Assembly (NCBI RefSeq): GCF_910588715.1
Contig: NZ_CAJURG010000009.1
Span: forward strand, 1 to 62,798
Reading direction: 5' to 3'
Source: an uncultured Clostridium sp.
GTDB lineage: Bacteria > Bacillota > Clostridia > Clostridiales > Clostridiaceae
DNA length: 62,798 nucleotides
The position numbers and the translations under genes were made by a program. A model generated the notes under the pieces. It saw only the letters and a program-made list of their open reading frames with translations. It did no database searches and was not told the DNA's origin. The first letter of the stretch is position 1. Every line of letters begins with the position of its first letter. This document shows positions 35,203-44,218 of the stretch, piece after piece.

Positions 35203-36999
35203 TTAATCTTCAATATCAATGCCAGCTAACTTCATAAGATGCTTTGCATTTTGTGTTTCACTTTTTCCTCTTCTGAGAATATAATCAAAATTAATTTTAT
35301 TGTTCTTATAATACTCTCTAAAGTTATAATTAACCAACCAACTTTTTTCTTGCTCTAAATTACATAACTCTAAATCATGTGTAGATACTAATCCAACTGC
35401 TTGAAGCTTAACAAGTTGCTCTATTAAAATCCTTGCTCCATCATGTCTATCCTGTGAATTAGTTCCTTTAAATATTTCATCTAATAAAAAAAATACTTTT
35501 TTCCCTGACTTAGCAGCTTCAATAACTAACTTTATCCTTAATATTTCAGCATAAAAAGAAGATATATTTTCATCTAAATTATCTTGAGTTCTCATGCAGG
35601 TATAAATATTACTAATTCCACATTTAAAAAATTTTGAACAAGTTGGTAATCCTAAATAAGTTAATATCATATTAAACCCTATAGTTCTTAAAAACGTACT
35701 CTTACCAGACATATTAGATCCTGTTATTAAAGCTACTCTTTCATTACCACAAAGATTAAAATCATTAACTTTTGCTCTTTCTCCTAATAGTGGATGAGCT
35801 AAACCTCTTGCTTCAATTTCATTTACTCCAGATATTTTAGCATAACTCCAAGCTTGATGTTCAAATGCTAAAGTTGACAAACTTACTAATGCTTCTATTT
35901 CGCCCATAATTTCTAGCCACTTTTCTAATTTATAACCATTTTTAATTCTCCACTCTTCTAAATTGCAAAGAATAAAAATATCACTCATTAAAAATACATT
36001 TATTATAAGATAATATGCATTAGAAGTGCTATCCCCTAACCAATTAACTATATTCCTTAACTTTTTCATTTCCGCTTTACAATTTATATTAGAGCCTAAT
36101 AAATCTTTTTGAAGCTCTAATAACTTTTTAGATTCAAAGCTTTCATCTTGTATAAGTCCTAATAAATTACTATATTTAATTATTTCTCTTTTATTGTTTA
36201 TAAATGTATCTATTACACTACTTAATTTTCTAGTTAATAATTTAATAACTAAATAGTTTATCATTAAATCCAATAATAAATATGTTACTGGAAAACGCCC
36301 AATAATTGTTAGGAATATAAGAATTAATGTTATAGCTATAAAAATATAAGATACATACTTTATTGTAAAACTATTTTTCTCCTCACTTTTATCCCATTTT
36401 AATAGCTCTTCTATATTTTCTTTCTTCTTATTTTGTATAGTTGCTTCAAAATATAATTTTTCACAAAAATCTCTCTTTTTAGATAATTCCTTTATTGCTT
36501 CTTGATTATCTTGTATTTCATATCTTGTAGGTAAATCATTTAACATCATCTTATGTGCTAATTTTTTTCTTCCAAACTTAGTTCTAGTTAAATTTATCCA
36601 TTGAAATAAAGACTTTTTACCAAAAATATCTAGATCACTTGAAAAACTATGATTTTTATCAATAAACTCTTCACCAATATCACTAAATTCCTTCCAAGTA
36701 TTATCTAATCTCTTTATTCCTTTTTCATAATACTCAAGCATAGTCAGTAATCTTTTTTTTAAATTTATTCTTTCACTATGAAAAAATACAATTATTAGGA
36801 ATACAAATAAGGCACAAAGAAAACTAACCCCTAAACCTTCTATACTATCTTGCTTATAGTAATAATACATTGCTATCAATCCTAAAATAACAATAATAAA
36901 ACGTATAATAGAAAAAGCTATAAGTTTTTTTTCTAAACTTTTTAACTGTTCATTAATTTTCTCTATATTATTTTTATAGTAACTCAAGGAATTTTTCAT
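35203..36999 (-). CDS. Membrane-anchored MutS-family ATPase (not mismatch repair MutS1)
   Basis: A 598-residue protein with two N-terminal membrane helices (about 30-45 and 52-70), a second hydrophobic pair (about 205-245), a helical lever region, and a C-terminal MutS ATPase domain: Walker A ITGSNMSGKSTFLRTIGF, Walker B FLLDEIFKGTNSQDRHDGA, and STHDLELC. The mismatch-recognition domain is absent. This MutS-like family is common in clostridia and Bacteroidetes and has no known function. It follows a 460-base gap and precedes the exonuclease by 51 bases, so the two may be cotranscribed. Confidence 0.9.
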   Translation of the reverse strand: MKNSLSYYKNNIEKINEQLKSLEKKLIAFSIIRFIIVILGLIAMYYYYKQDSIEGLGVSFLCALFVFLIIVFFHSERINLKKRLLTMLEYYEKGIKRLDNTWKEFSDIGEEFIDKNHSFSSDLDIFGKKSLFQWINLTRTKFGRKKLAHKMMLNDLPTRYEIQDNQEAIKELSKKRDFCEKLYFEATIQNKKKENIEELLKWDKSEEKNSFTIKYVSYIFIAITLILIFLTIIGRFPVTYLLLDLMINYLVIKLLTRKLSSVIDTFINNKREIIKYSNLLGLIQDESFESKKLLELQKDLLGSNINCKAEMKKLRNIVNWLGDSTSNAYYLIINVFLMSDIFILCNLEEWRIKNGYKLEKWLEIMGEIEALVSLSTLAFEHQAWSYAKISGVNEIEARGLAHPLLGERAKVNDFNLCGNERVALITGSNMSGKSTFLRTIGFNMILTYLGLPTCSKFFKCGISNIYTCMRTQDNLDENISSFYAEILRIKLVIEAAKSGKKVFFLLDEIFKGTNSQDRHDGARILIEQLVKLQAVGLVSTHDLELCNLEQEKSWLVNYNFREYYKNNKINFDYILRRGKSETQNAKHLMKLAGIDIED

Positions 37000-37300
37000 A
37001 TATTTACTACCTCTTTAAATAAATTTACACTTTTAAGTTTAGACTATTTTTGCCATTTAATCCATATTAAATTATATTTTAAGTTATTAATTTAAATATA
37101 CTTATACTTTATATTATTTTTTACATTAATAATTTTACAAATTAAATAAGTTACTTTAAACTAATAAATATGATAATTATAGAATTATTTTAAATACCTA
37201 CGCTTTTTAAATATATATTTTTCCTAACTTCAGTTCATATTTTAGCATAAATTGCCTTATTTATAAAGATTCCTAAAATTTTCTAAAAATTTATATAAAT
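37000..37300. other. Intergenic A+T-rich gap
   Basis: About 300 bases between the MutS-like gene start and the SASP terminator. I see no open reading frame, RNA motif or long repeat. The promoter for the MutS-like gene should be here, but no clear -35/-10 pair stands out. Confidence 0.5.
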
Positions 37301-37347
37301 AAAAAAAAAAGAGATATTATCGTAGATAAAATCTACTTTAATATCTC
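37301..37347 (-). terminator. Terminator of the SASP transcript
   Basis: Stem 37331-37347 with 37311-37327 (17 bp with a short internal mismatch, AAA/TTT loop) followed by ten T on the minus strand. It lies 114 bases beyond the SASP stop, so the transcript has a long 3' untranslated region. Confidence 0.9.
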
Positions 37348-37461
37348 TCTTTCCTTTTTGAATGATAGATTAAATTTCAGGTGGTATATCACCCATAACA
37401 GTACTCACCCTCTCGAAGTATTGTTTCCTTTAACCCGTCTGATTGTGGTAGTTAATGGTGT
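37348..37461 (-). ncRNA. Structured-looking 3' UTR of the SASP gene (candidate RNA)
   Basis: This 114-base stretch between the SASP stop and its terminator codes for nothing obvious and is more G+C-rich than its flanks (about 43% at 37376-37451 by my count). On the minus strand it can form a hairpin GGTG-ATATAC-CACC (37376-37390 region), a pairing of CAATAC with GTACTG, and a closing TCAG/CTGA helix. I do not recognise a named RNA family. It could be a stability element or an RNA processed from, or separately transcribed behind, the spore gene. Identification is weak. Confidence 0.35.
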
Positions 37462-37644
37462 TTATTTTAATCCACTTTCGTATTGTTCTACCATTCTTTT
37501 AACCATTTCACCACCAACGGAACCACATTGTCTAGATGTTAAGTTACCATTATAATCTGTAAATGGAACTCCCATTTCTGATGCAACTTCGTTCTTGAAT
37601 GCACTTAATCCTTGTTTTGCTTCTGGAACTAATGTTTTTGACAT
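37462..37644 (-). CDS. Alpha/beta-type small acid-soluble spore protein
   Basis: A 60-residue SASP that saturates and protects DNA in dormant spores. It shows the family motifs ALSAFKNEVASEMG (with the Glu-Val-Ala germination protease region, here as FKNEVASEMG) and LTSRQCGSVGGEMVKRMVE. Cys in the C-terminal motif replaces the usual Asn/Gln context. The start is the ATG at 37642-37644 behind GAGGAGG; the open frame further upstream is not coding. Expression would be under forespore sigma-G, but I could not pick out a clear sigma-G promoter. Confidence 0.93.
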   Translation of the reverse strand: MSKTLVPEAKQGLSAFKNEVASEMGVPFTDYNGNLTSRQCGSVGGEMVKRMVEQYESGLK

Positions 37645-37795
37645 AATCGATTCCTCCTCTGGTTTAGCGGTAATTTTGTAAACTAAACTTAAATCATTCA
37701 CATTTAAGTTGTTTCTGTTTACACTATTATATTAACCAATATAGGTTTTTATATTACAAGTAAATAATTCCTTTATTTCATAATTATAGATAAGG

Positions 37796-38050
37796 CTAGT
37801 TTACTTCTTTACTTCTTACTTTTTTAATTCTTTTAACTATGAAATCTCTAAATACAGCTAATAAAATTCCTATTTGAAAAGATAATGAAACTGATATAAG
37901 TTGCATATAGTTTATTTTACTAGTATTATAAATTGCTATTGTTTCTAAAATCCAAACTGCGCTTGCTATTAATGATGCTTTTTTTCCACCAATAATTGAA
38001 CAAATAATTATACTAAAAAAAATTATAAATTGAATTTGAATAAAACTCAT
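37796..38050 (-). CDS. Small hypothetical membrane protein
   Basis: An 84-residue protein with two or three hydrophobic segments (about 3-20, 25-42, 50-68) and a strongly basic C-terminus (VKRIKKVRSKE). GAGGTG before the ATG supports expression. No family recognised. It lies between the SASP gene and the nuclease gene, same strand, 67 bases after the latter. Confidence 0.65.
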   Translation of the reverse strand: MSFIQIQFIIFFSIIICSIIGGKKASLIASAVWILETIAIYNTSKINYMQLISVSLSFQIGILLAVFRDFIVKRIKKVRSKEVN

Positions 38051-38117
38051 ATTTCACCTCTATACTTAAATCTACTTTAATAAATTCTTTTATAAGTTAT
38101 ATCCAAATTATAAACTT

Positions 38118-39068
38118 TTAAACACAATCATCCTCGCATAACAATCTATATTTACAACTTTTACATTTAAGTTTATTTATTGATTTTTGAAACATATCTT
38201 TTGATTTTGGTTTATTTAATTCTACATCTTCTAGGTAACTATTTATTATTTTTAAATCTATAGAAACCTTATTTTTTATAAACTCAATATCTTCTGTTTT
38301 AAATGTTATTTCTTTTGCATGTCCATCTAAAAGATATTCTATTCTTCCTTTAATTCTAGAATAATGAACATTATACTGCTCCATTATATACCAAGCATAA
38401 ACTAATAATTGCTCTTTATCACTTTCAGAATATTTACCTGTTTTCCAATCAACTATTACATAATATCCATCATAATCTTTGTATAATAAATCTATCTTAG
38501 AATATACTTTTAAATTATTATAAATAATGCTATTAAATACATCTTCATCATTTTCTACTATTACTGTTTCTGGTTTTAAAATATCTTCAAAACTTTTTGA
38601 TACATAAAAATTATTTATACAATTAATTAATCTTTCTTTTAATTCATTCCCAACTTCTTTTGATATTCTATCTCCATAATAATATTCTTGAAGCATTGTA
38701 CCATTAGGATATTCATCCCAATCCTTTGTATTATATTTTTGTATGCTTTCTTTTATTATAATTCTAAGCTTATTTAAAGCAATCTCATTAAATCTCGTAG
38801 CTGACATAAATTTGGTTTTATCCTTTTTACAAATATTAATAATACCTCTAATTTCTTTATGAATTACTTCACCAAAACAAATCCATAGATTAGTTAGTTT
38901 CTTTAGCCGCCACGCCATCTTTTGTTCATCTGAACTTGTATATATCCATCCATTATGACTTTTATAATATGTGTAATAATAATTTCTTTCACAATTTTCT
39001 AAAGTTTTCATTTTTGAGATAGACCATGATTTTTCAGGATATTTTCTTTCTTGATAACTGCTACGCAT
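38118..39068 (-). CDS. PD-(D/E)XK nuclease with Fe-S-type cysteines (Cas4/AddB-like)
   Basis: A 316-residue RecB-family nuclease. The N-terminal SWSISKMKTLENCERNYYY carries the first cysteine; the catalytic core shows SKIDLL and VIVDWKTGK (D...DxK); the C-terminal CKSCKYRLLCEDDC supplies three or more cysteines, together forming the 4Fe-4S arrangement of Cas4, AddB and related PDDEXK_1 proteins. There is no cas, add or helicase gene beside it. A stand-alone repair or accessory nuclease is likely; substrate unknown. GGAGAAAAG precedes the ATG. Confidence 0.85.
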   Translation of the reverse strand: MRSSYQERKYPEKSWSISKMKTLENCERNYYYTYYKSHNGWIYTSSDEQKMAWRLKKLTNLWICFGEVIHKEIRGIINICKKDKTKFMSATRFNEIALNKLRIIIKESIQKYNTKDWDEYPNGTMLQEYYYGDRISKEVGNELKERLINCINNFYVSKSFEDILKPETVIVENDEDVFNSIIYNNLKVYSKIDLLYKDYDGYYVIVDWKTGKYSESDKEQLLVYAWYIMEQYNVHYSRIKGRIEYLLDGHAKEITFKTEDIEFIKNKVSIDLKIINSYLEDVELNKPKSKDMFQKSINKLKCKSCKYRLLCEDDCV

Positions 39069-39212
39069 TACTTTTCTCCTAATTTAACTATATATTAATA
39101 TTTTTACCATATCAAGTTAATTGTATAAACACATATTTAATAAATAAGAATAAATTTAATACTTAATACGAAAGATATTAATAAACTAAATAAAATTAAG
39201 GAGATTTAACTT

Positions 39213-40058
39213 ATGAAAAAATTTGTTTTAAAAGTACTTACTTGTATTTCATTAATGCTTTTAAGCGTTAATTTAATTTCTGCTTCACCCTTAGACGCAC
39301 TATCAAATCGAAAAAATCATACTTTAATAGTTAGAGATAATACTTCAACTACAGGATTACCTGATAGATTTAGACATATACCTAGTTTAGATATTTCAGG
39401 AAGTTCTGAATTTACTGCTGAACAAGCAACTAATTTAAAAAAATCTATAAACAAACCAAATATATGTATTGTAGACTTAAGACAAGAATCTCATGGATTA
39501 GTTAATAATTATGCTATAAGTTTTTATGATCCTAATAAAGATTTAAATAATGGATTTACTACAAATCAAACACTAAAAACAGAAGATGCTCTTTTATCAA
39601 AAATAAAATTAAATAATTCATTAAATATTCATAAAAAATCAGGTATTCTTTTTAAAGAAATAACTGTTGATTTTATAAGTAATGAATCATGCGTAGTAAC
39701 CCAAGCTGGTATGCAATATAAAAGATACGCAGTAAAAGATAATGGTGCTCCTACAGCTGAAATTGTAGATGAATTTATTGAATTTGTTAAAACAAAACCT
39801 TCAGATTTACACCTTCATTTTCATTGTGATGCTGGAGAAGGTAGAACAACTACATTTATGTCTATGTATCAAATTTTAATGAATACCACTAATTTATCAT
39901 TAGATCAAATAGTTTCATATCAATATAATGCTGGTGGTGTTAATCTTCATGATAATAAACGTCAATTTGAATTTTTAGAAGATTTTTATGATTATGTTTC
40001 AAAAAATAAATCTGATAATTATGCTACATCTTATTCAACTTGGATTAATCAAAATTAA
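39213..40058 (+). CDS. Secreted PTP-like phytase / inositol polyphosphate phosphatase
   Basis: A 281-residue protein with a signal peptide (about 1-24) and the cysteine phosphatase P-loop HCDAGEGRTTTFM (HCxxGxxRT, near residue 206). The upstream general-acid region and NYAISFYDPN segment fit the PTP-like phytase family (PTPlike_phytase), known from Selenomonas, Clostridium and other anaerobes, which remove phosphates from myo-inositol hexakisphosphate. Catalytic Cys and Arg are both present. AAGGAG precedes the ATG. It is isolated, divergent from the nuclease, convergent with the antiterminator gene. Substrate in vivo is inferred; protein phosphotyrosine is an alternative. Confidence 0.87.
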   Translation: MKKFVLKVLTCISLMLLSVNLISASPLDALSNRKNHTLIVRDNTSTTGLPDRFRHIPSLDISGSSEFTAEQATNLKKSINKPNICIVDLRQESHGLVNNYAISFYDPNKDLNNGFTTNQTLKTEDALLSKIKLNNSLNIHKKSGILFKEITVDFISNESCVVTQAGMQYKRYAVKDNGAPTAEIVDEFIEFVKTKPSDLHLHFHCDAGEGRTTTFMSMYQILMNTTNLSLDQIVSYQYNAGGVNLHDNKRQFEFLEDFYDYVSKNKSDNYATSYSTWINQN

Positions 40059-40060
40059 AT

Positions 40061-40103
40061 AAAAAACTCCTAACCTAAAATTAAATTAGCTTAGGAGTTT
40101 TTT
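40061..40103. terminator. Bidirectional terminator between phytase and antiterminator genes
   Basis: Arms 40061-40076 (AAAAAACTCCTAACCT) and 40088-40103 pair over 16 bases with one mismatch, with T runs on both sides. It starts 3 bases after the plus-strand stop and includes the last codons of the minus-strand gene. Confidence 0.88.
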
Positions 40104-40953
40104 TAATTGTTTTTTCTCTTGCTACCGATATAACTCTTTGTATATGCATAGTTAAATATACTAGTTCATCTTCATTTACGTCATAATTATTATTATTTTC
40201 TATATATTTTCCTATCTTCAATGCACACCCATATGCTTCTGGATAAGAAGTTGATATAACTTTTACAAAATCAGAATCGGTGCTATTTTGTTTATTATTA
40301 TTAACTATACGCTTTGCAAAATACTTTAAATGAGTTAATAATCTATCATAATTCAAATCATCCTCATCTAATTCTATAGAGAAATAATATTTAATTATAT
40401 TTAATATATCCTTTATTATTTTAGTTGATTCTACTGATTTCATTGTAGTTTCTTTATAACTTGCATTTACAAAATGCAATGCTATAAATCCAGCTTCACC
40501 TTCTGGAAGATTAATATCTAGACTTTTATTTATATGATCAACTGCCCATAATGAAACTTTAAATTCACTTCTATGGACTCTTCTTATCTCATTTAATAAT
40601 TCATTTTTTATAGTAATCCCGTTTTTAAATCTCTTTACGGCAAAAGCTATATGATCAGCTAAAGAAACGTAAATTTGCTTATCTAGTTCAATATTTAGCT
40701 CAGTTTGTGCATGATTGATTATCTCATCTGCTAATTCAAATATTCCTTCTGGAATTTGATTAATTAACTTCTTAATTTTATTTCCTAAATTTTCATCATC
40801 TACTATAAATGTTTTTTCAACTTTTTTAGTATCTATTAACTGACCAGGTTTTTTATTAAACGCTATCCCACTTCCCATAAGAATTATCTCTTTTCTAGTT
40901 GTAGGATCTATTGAAACAACTACATTATTATTTAAAACTTTCTCAACTATCAT
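40081..40953 (-). CDS. BglG/LicT-family transcriptional antiterminator
   Basis: RNA-binding regulator that blocks a terminator when its sugar PTS is active. The 290-residue protein has a CAT RNA-binding domain (about 1-55; VLNNNVVVSID, GSGIAFNKKPG) and two PRD domains with phosphorylatable histidines (LADHIAFAVKRF and GEAGFIALHFVNA; later YLTMHIQRV). Its normal partner, a PTS permease or beta-glucosidase gene, is not adjacent on either side. No RAT antiterminator hairpin was recognised nearby. It must act in trans or autoregulate. Its last codons are shared with the terminator. Confidence 0.92.
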   Translation of the reverse strand: MIVEKVLNNNVVVSIDPTTRKEIILMGSGIAFNKKPGQLIDTKKVEKTFIVDDENLGNKIKKLINQIPEGIFELADEIINHAQTELNIELDKQIYVSLADHIAFAVKRFKNGITIKNELLNEIRRVHRSEFKVSLWAVDHINKSLDINLPEGEAGFIALHFVNASYKETTMKSVESTKIIKDILNIIKYYFSIELDEDDLNYDRLLTHLKYFAKRIVNNNKQNSTDSDFVKVISTSYPEAYGCALKIGKYIENNNNYDVNEDELVYLTMHIQRVISVAREKTIKKTPKLI

Positions 40954-41074
40954 ATATTTGCCCCTTTCTTATGGTAGTAAAAAATAGACTAAACTTAGAC
41001 TAATTTCAACTTAGGATATCCTAATTTTAACATCTTAAACATTTGATTGTCAATTAATCTCAATATATATTAGA

Positions 41075-41108
41075 CAAAAAAAGACTTAGCTAAATTGCTA
41101 AGTCTTTT
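41075..41108 (-). terminator. Terminator of the first tRNA-Trp gene
   Basis: A perfect 12-bp stem AAAAGACTTAGC/GCTAAGTCTTTT (41079-41090 with 41097-41108) followed by TTTTTTTGT on the minus strand, directly after the tRNA CCA end. Confidence 0.88.
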
Positions 41109-41181
41109 GGCAGGGGTACTAGGAATCGAACCTAGCCTAATAGTTTTGGAGACTACTGTACTACCGATATACGATACCCCT
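41108..41181 (-). tRNA. tRNA-Trp (anticodon CCA), copy 1
   Basis: A 74-base cloverleaf including an encoded CCA. Acceptor stem AGGGGTA pairs with TACCCCT; anticodon loop C-T-C-C-A-A-A; T-loop GGTTCGATTCC. It is identical to the copy at 43550-43623. Confidence 0.95.
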
Positions 41182-41248
41182 TCAACAATGGATATCATAT
41201 CATGTTAACATAACAATTGTCAACTAAAATATTCTTAATTGCTGTTAA

Positions 41249-43393
41249 TTATTTTTTTAATATTACTGCTTTTATAGTATCATAAGTTATTTTATTAGGA
41301 ACTATTTCCTTTATACTTTTTAATTTATTATATCCAACTTTATCTATAGCATCCAAAACTATTTTCTCTTCATCTTCATTAAAAAATTCATCTAAACATA
41401 TATTAAAATTAACATCATTACCTTCAGCAATATATTGTTCAATGTGATTCATTACTGTAGATAAAGATAATTTTCTTTCCTTAGCAATACCTTTTATAGA
41501 ATTACCAGCTTTAATAAAATCTATGGTTACTTCATAAGATTTTTTCTTTTCATCTTTTAATTCACTTGAATCTTTATTAACTAAAGTATTATTCTTATTA
41601 TTTATAAAACTCCAAGATACTTCTATATTATTTTTTTCAATATACTCCTTAATTTTCTCAATAAATATTTCACCATATTTATTGAGCTTAGAATTACCAA
41701 CACCATTTATATCTAAAAACTGTTCATTTGTTATTGGCATTCTATTACTAAGCTCCTTTAAAGTTGAATCTCCAAATACCATATATGGTGGAATTTTTTC
41801 TTCTTTAGAAATATCTAGTCTTAATTTTTTTAATATTATAAATAATTCATTTTCTTCTGTTTTAGTCTTATTAATAACTTGTTCTTTAACAAATACTTGT
41901 CTTTCTCCTCTTACAATCTCTATAGATTGTTTATTTAATGTTAAAACTGGATACTCACCATTATAATTTAAATACTCATGGGAAATTAACATATTAATAA
42001 ATTCATTTAATTCATCCTTAGTATAATTTTTCACTATACCATAAGTTGATAGTTTATCAAATCCTAACTCATATACCTTTTTATTTTTAGAACCTCTAAG
42101 TACATCTATAACCATTCCAATTCCAAATCTTTGATTCATTCTATAAATACATGAAATAACCTTTTGTGCATCTATAGTTTTATCTCTTAACTCTCCAGCC
42201 AATTCACAATTACTACACTTATTGCAATTTTTATCATATTGTTCTCCAAAATAATTTAATATAAATTTTCTATAACAATCTTGAGTATATACAAGATTTA
42301 TCATAGTTTGTAATTTTGAAAGCTCACTTTCTTTTCTTATAATATTTTCCGTGGCAGTTTCTATAATGTATTTTTGTGTTTGAACATCTCTAGGTGAAAA
42401 TAACATTATACACTCACTTTCTTCACCATCTCTTCCTGCCCTTCCTATCTCTTGATAATACCCTTCAATATTTTTAGGCATATTATAATGTATTACATAC
42501 CTAACATTAGGTTTATCTATCCCCATTCCAAAAGCATTTGTAGCAATTATTATATTACTCTTATCATATATAAAATTCTCTTGAGCTGTTTTTCTATATT
42601 CATCATTAAGTCCTGCATGATATTTTTCTACCTGTAATCCTCTTGAAGTTAATAATTCATATAAATTATCTACTTCCTTTCTAGTTGATGCGTATATTAT
42701 TCCCGATTCGTTTTTATTATTATTTATATAATCTAAAATATAATTTTTCTTATTTACTCCTTTTTCTATTATTATTTTAAGGTTTTTTCTATCAAACCCT
42801 GATATAAATATCTTAGGATTATTTAATTCAAGTAAATTTATTATATCACTTCTAACTTCACTTGTAGCTGTTGCTGTAAATGCAGCAACTATTGGTCTAT
42901 TTTTTAATAAAGAAATCACTCTACTTATCTTTCTATAACTACTTCTAAAATCATGTCCCCATTGTGATACACAATGTGCTTCATCTATGGCAATCATTGA
43001 AACATTAATACTAGATATAAGTTCTAAAAAATTTTGAGACTCTAACCTTTCAGGAGCAACATATAATATTTTTATTTCACTTCTTGCTGCTTCATCTAAA
43101 ATATTATTTATTTCAAAATTACTTAATGATGAATTAATATAAGCTGATTTAATTCCTAAATTATTTATATTATCTACTTGATCTTTCATAAGAGATATTA
43201 GTGGTGATATAACTATTGTTATACCTTCTAATAATATTGCAGGTACTTGATAACAAATTGATTTACCTCCACCTGTAGGCATAATAGTTAAAACATCTTC
43301 TCCACTTAATATTTGTCTTATTATTTCTTCTTGGCCTTCTCTAAAAGAACTATACCCATAATATTGCTTTAAAACATTTAATGCCCTATCCAT
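41249..43393 (-). CDS. recQ: ATP-dependent DNA helicase RecQ
   Basis: 3'-5' helicase that unwinds recombination and stalled fork intermediates. The 714-residue protein has DEAD-type motifs (IMPTGGGKSICYQVPA, IAIDEAHCVSQWGHDF, FTATATSEVR), the helicase C-domain ending GRAGRDGEE, a zinc module (CYRKFILNYFG through CNKCSNC), an RQC winged helix (about 420-500), an HRDC domain (about 520-595) and a C-terminal helix-turn-helix tail typical of Firmicute RecQ. AAGGAG precedes the ATG. It is framed by two identical tRNA-Trp genes. Confidence 0.95.
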   Translation of the reverse strand: MDRALNVLKQYYGYSSFREGQEEIIRQILSGEDVLTIMPTGGGKSICYQVPAILLEGITIVISPLISLMKDQVDNINNLGIKSAYINSSLSNFEINNILDEAARSEIKILYVAPERLESQNFLELISSINVSMIAIDEAHCVSQWGHDFRSSYRKISRVISLLKNRPIVAAFTATATSEVRSDIINLLELNNPKIFISGFDRKNLKIIIEKGVNKKNYILDYINNNKNESGIIYASTRKEVDNLYELLTSRGLQVEKYHAGLNDEYRKTAQENFIYDKSNIIIATNAFGMGIDKPNVRYVIHYNMPKNIEGYYQEIGRAGRDGEESECIMLFSPRDVQTQKYIIETATENIIRKESELSKLQTMINLVYTQDCYRKFILNYFGEQYDKNCNKCSNCELAGELRDKTIDAQKVISCIYRMNQRFGIGMVIDVLRGSKNKKVYELGFDKLSTYGIVKNYTKDELNEFINMLISHEYLNYNGEYPVLTLNKQSIEIVRGERQVFVKEQVINKTKTEENELFIILKKLRLDISKEEKIPPYMVFGDSTLKELSNRMPITNEQFLDINGVGNSKLNKYGEIFIEKIKEYIEKNNIEVSWSFINNKNNTLVNKDSSELKDEKKKSYEVTIDFIKAGNSIKGIAKERKLSLSTVMNHIEQYIAEGNDVNFNICLDEFFNEDEEKIVLDAIDKVGYNKLKSIKEIVPNKITYDTIKAVILKK

Positions 43394-43510
43394 AAAAACT
43401 CCTTATCTCCCTAAGTTATTTTAATTATTAACTTTAAAAGTCTCTTTATTCAAGTAATAATTATTTTTGTAAAATATCACAACTATTATTAAAAATCATT
43501 TTATAAAATA

Positions 43511-43549
43511 AATAAAAAAAGCTAGTAAGAAAATCTTACTAGCTTTTTT
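43511..43549 (-). terminator. Terminator of the second tRNA-Trp gene
   Basis: A perfect 16-bp stem (43515-43530 with 43534-43549) with an AAA/TTT loop and a T run on the minus strand, directly downstream of the tRNA CCA end. Confidence 0.9.
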
Positions 43550-43623
43550 TGGCAGGGGTACTAGGAATCGAACCTAGCCTAATAGTTTTGGAGACTACTG
43601 TACTACCGATATACGATACCCCT
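43550..43623 (-). tRNA. tRNA-Trp (anticodon CCA), copy 2
   Basis: Identical over 74 bases to the copy at 41108-41181, with its own different terminator. recQ lies between the two. Confidence 0.95.
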
Positions 43624-43756
43624 AAGTACAAATATATTATATATTACTTTATATATAAAATCAATATTTTTTCTACTATTTTTCTATTATTCTTTTCTTT
43701 TTCTTACTTTTTGGATAAAATATAAAATAGTTAATTAAAAAAGGGAGGATTTTAAC

Positions 43757-44218
43757 ATGATTTTTTATGTTAATAGCGTGGAGGAAACTACTAACCTTGG
43801 AATAGATCTTGGTAAACTATTAAATTCTGGAGATATAATTTGCTTAACTGGTGATTTAGGAACTGGAAAAACTCACATAACTAAAGGTATAGCTAAAGGA
43901 TTAGAAATAACTGATTATATAACAAGCCCTACCTTTACTATTGTAAATGAATATGATTCTGGGCGTTTAAAATTAAATCATTTTGATGTATATAGAGTAT
44001 CAGATCCTGATGAAATATATGCAATAGGCTTCGATGATTATATTTTCTCTGATGCAGTTTCAATTATAGAATGGGCAAATTATATAGAAGAAATACTTCC
44101 AAAAGATTTTTTACATATTTATATAGAAAAAGATTTAGACAAGGGTGAAGATTATAGAAAAATCACTCTAACTCCATATGGAGAAAAATATAATTATATA
44201 AAGGAGTTAAAAATATGA
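43757..44218 (+). CDS. tsaE: tRNA threonylcarbamoyladenosine synthesis ATPase TsaE
   Basis: ATPase of the t6A37 tRNA modification complex with TsaB and TsaD. The 153-residue protein has the Walker A GDLGTGKTHITKGIAKGL, the family motif SPTFTIVNEYDSG and LNHFDVYRV. GGGAGG precedes the ATG. First of tsaE-tsaB-rimI, overlapping tsaB by 4 bases (ATGA). Confidence 0.96.
   Translation: MIFYVNSVEETTNLGIDLGKLLNSGDIICLTGDLGTGKTHITKGIAKGLEITDYITSPTFTIVNEYDSGRLKLNHFDVYRVSDPDEIYAIGFDDYIFSDAVSIIEWANYIEEILPKDFLHIYIEKDLDKGEDYRKITLTPYGEKYNYIKELKI

Noticed and set aside
41108..43623. recQ segment as an integrative element bounded by tRNA-Trp att sites
   Set aside because: The repeats are complete tRNA genes, not partial tRNA ends, and no integrase or mobile gene lies between them.
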